Shown in pieces: positions 4,978 through 6,302 of a stretch of 6,302 nucleotides of DNA (position 1 is the stretch's first letter; the number at the start of each line of letters is the position of its first letter). Under the pieces are notes generated by a model that saw nothing but the letters and a program-made list of their open reading frames with translations, made no database searches and was not told the origin of the DNA. The stretch comes from Thalassolituus sp. Lineage in GTDB: Bacteria; Pseudomonadota; Gammaproteobacteria; Pseudomonadales; Oceanobacteraceae. The translations under genes and the position numbers were made by a program. The stretch spans positions 1 to 6,302 of the forward strand of contig JARGOI010000150.1 in assembly GCA_029212275.1 (NCBI GenBank), given 5' to 3'.

Positions 4978-6222
4978 ATGAGTGAACGAAAAGAAATTAC
5001 AGAAGTTTTTACACCGAGAATGAGTGAAGTAAACTCATTAATGTATGTAGATCGACCACTTCATGAGAAGTTACTTATTCGGGCAATGAAAAGAAATTCT
5101 CATACGTTGCTTTTCGGTGACAGTGGCAATGGAAAGTCATGGTTGTACAAAAAAGTTTTGGAGGAAAACGGTATTCCTTTTGTTGTAGCAAATTGTGCAA
5201 ATGCATCACGGCTTAAATCTGTGACTCAAGAAATATGTAATTCACTTATTGAGCCCGGCACTATAAAAAAACTAGGTTTTAGTGAAGAGAAAGTAGCTGA
5301 GATTAATGCTTATTTTGCAAAAGGTGGATTAAAACACACTAATGATTTTGATATAGCTCAAGATGAACCACTTTTAGAAGCTTTCAAACTTTTCGCTGAA
5401 GCCACATCTAATAAGAAAATTATAGTTTTAGATAACTTAGAGTCAATTTTTAGTTCTGAAGAACTAATGAGGGAGCTGGCGGATATTATTATCCTGCTAG
5501 ATGATTCTCGCTACGCTTCTTGCAATATAAATATCTTAATTGTAGGTATTCCAAATGGAGTTTTACAATATTTCAGAGAAACAAAAAATTCTGAATCTGT
5601 CTCAAATAGAATAAGTGAAATAGACAAGGTGGCAGGACTCGAATCAGGTCAGGTCATGGAAATAATAATAAAAGGGTTTAAACAACTCAGTATTCTAACA
5701 ATAGGTTCCTCCTTAATAGAAATATCAGATCATGTGTGGGAAGTTACGCTTGGTATTGCCCAGCGCGTTCATGAGTATTGTGAAGTCCTCGCATACGCAA
5801 TCGAAGAAAATGATTGGAAGTATGAATCCAGCTTGCTAGAAAAAGCCGATAAAGACTGGCTTCTCCAAGGCCTTCGTCATAGCTATCAGGTAGTAGAAGG
5901 ACATCTAAACAGTCGGGAAACTGCTGTTGCTCGAAGAAACCAAATTATATTTTGTATTGCAAAAGTAAGAAGCCATCAGTTTGATTCGTCAGTTATAGAC
6001 GGACTCATACGTAAAGAATTCCCACTAACAATACCAGAAACAAATATGGGTATAGGATCAATTTTAGGCGAGCTTGCAAAAGGCACTAATCCACTATTAA
6101 ATAAAAATGAGGGAGCAAACAGTTATTCAATAAGAGATCCTAGGTATCTTATGTGCATTAGAGTAGTGCTTTATAAAAACTCTACTCACCAAAAAGTAAT
6201 AAAACGAGATTTTCTGCGGTAA
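4978..6222 (+). CDS. AAA+ ATPase, Cdc6/STAND/TniB-like
   Basis: The 414-residue P-loop ATPase has Walker A GDSGNGKS at 47-54. Walker B is KIIVLDNLE (147-155), with D152 but N153 where most AAA+ proteins have the catalytic Glu; E155 lies nearby. A sensor-1-like strand is NINILIVGIPNG (183-194). A possible arginine finger is R211 in VSNRISEID, and a sensor-2-like Arg is R263 in TLGIAQRVHEY. The C-terminal part (about 310-395) fits a winged helix ending SILGELAKG...YSIRDPRYLMCI, as in Orc1/Cdc6-like and prokaryotic STAND-type ATPases. The start ATG has only a distant Shine-Dalgarno (AGGGA, about 11 nt away); no better in-frame start is seen. The gene is AT-rich. It follows the membrane protein at 83 bp and may be co-transcribed with it. 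Likely roles are a nucleotide-dependent switch or sensor in defence, or a transposition-type TniB/TnsC ATPase. No transposase is nearby, so defence is favoured by inference. Confidence 0.85.
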   Translation: MSERKEITEVFTPRMSEVNSLMYVDRPLHEKLLIRAMKRNSHTLLFGDSGNGKSWLYKKVLEENGIPFVVANCANASRLKSVTQEICNSLIEPGTIKKLGFSEEKVAEINAYFAKGGLKHTNDFDIAQDEPLLEAFKLFAEATSNKKIIVLDNLESIFSSEELMRELADIIILLDDSRYASCNINILIVGIPNGVLQYFRETKNSESVSNRISEIDKVAGLESGQVMEIIIKGFKQLSILTIGSSLIEISDHVWEVTLGIAQRVHEYCEVLAYAIEENDWKYESSLLEKADKDWLLQGLRHSYQVVEGHLNSRETAVARRNQIIFCIAKVRSHQFDSSVIDGLIRKEFPLTIPETNMGIGSILGELAKGTNPLLNKNEGANSYSIRDPRYLMCIRVVLYKNSTHQKVIKRDFLR

Positions 6223-6229
6223 AGACCGC
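6216..6229 (+). repeat. Short hairpin over the ATPase stop codon
   Basis: GCGGT (6216-6220) and ACCGC (6225-6229) are perfect 5-bp arms around AAAG, so the TAA stop (6220-6222) lies at the stem-loop edge. No T-run follows. It may help end or protect the transcript, or be chance. Confidence 0.35.
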
Positions 6230-6235
6230 TGGGAT

Positions 6236-6263
6236 GACTGTCAAAACACTAATAAAGACAGTC
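6236..6263. repeat. Inverted repeat GACTGTC/GACAGTC after the ATPase gene
   Basis: Perfect 7-bp arms (6236-6242 and 6257-6263) are separated by 14 AT-rich bases. It may be part of a transcript end, an operator for a gene beyond the right edge, or a mobile-element remnant. The window ends 39 bp later and shows no gene in 6223-6302. Confidence 0.45.
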
Positions 6264-6302
6264 TCGATATAAGAAAAGACATCAAAGTTGAGGTCGAAAT
6301 TT

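Noticed and set aside
4978..6222. TniB/TnsC transposition ATPase with flanking transposon ends
   Set aside because: The P-loop is similar, but no transposase, TniQ or terminal inverted repeats are in the window; it is kept only as an alternative in the gene entry.

Overview
The window looks like gammaproteobacterial DNA. The main reason is a leftward umuD-umuC operon whose proteins resemble E. coli UmuD and UmuC closely (UmuC has the same length, 422 residues) and whose promoter carries a TACTG-N10-CAGTA LexA box of the gamma/betaproteobacterial type. The genus cannot be told from the sequence. The umuDC half has mixed, moderate base composition. The right half (from about 2400) has visibly AT-rich genes, as expected for acquired accessory DNA.

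Layout, left to right. (1) 1-150, minus strand: the first 50 codons of a gene for an exported protein, running off the left edge. (2) 151-320: a spacer with no gene. (3) 321-2041, minus strand: umuD then umuC, coupled by a GTGA stop/start overlap. A sigma70-like promoter lies upstream with an SOS box over its -10. (4) 2073-2400: a long divergent intergenic region full of small repeats and inverted repeats. It includes two consecutive stem-loops whose G-U pairs work only in a plus-strand RNA; the second is a Rho-independent terminator, so a small structured RNA is likely here. (5) 2401-3711, plus strand: an HNH_5-like endonuclease with a 27-bp in-frame tandem duplication in its linker. (6) 3712-3853: a spacer that, with the HNH stop codon, forms an attC-like imperfect inverted repeat. 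(7) 3854-4894, plus strand: a protein with a coiled coil and a two-helix membrane hairpin, unnamed. (8) 4895-4977: a spacer with a bulged cruciform. (9) 4978-6222, plus strand: a Cdc6/STAND/TniB-like AAA+ ATPase with a C-terminal winged-helix-like end. (10) 6223-6302: two small hairpins and no gene.

How the genes may work together. UmuD (self-cleaving accessory subunit) and UmuC (Y-family polymerase) form error-prone DNA polymerase V under LexA control. The three rightward genes (nuclease, membrane protein, regulatory ATPase) have the makeup of an anti-phage defence module: the ATPase as sensor or switch, the membrane protein and/or the HNH nuclease as effectors. That is inference. I recognise none of the three as a component of a named defence system, and the 142-bp and 83-bp gaps leave open whether they form one operon or separate cassettes. 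The candidate RNA upstream of the HNH gene and the attC-like site after it are the two least ordinary non-coding signals.
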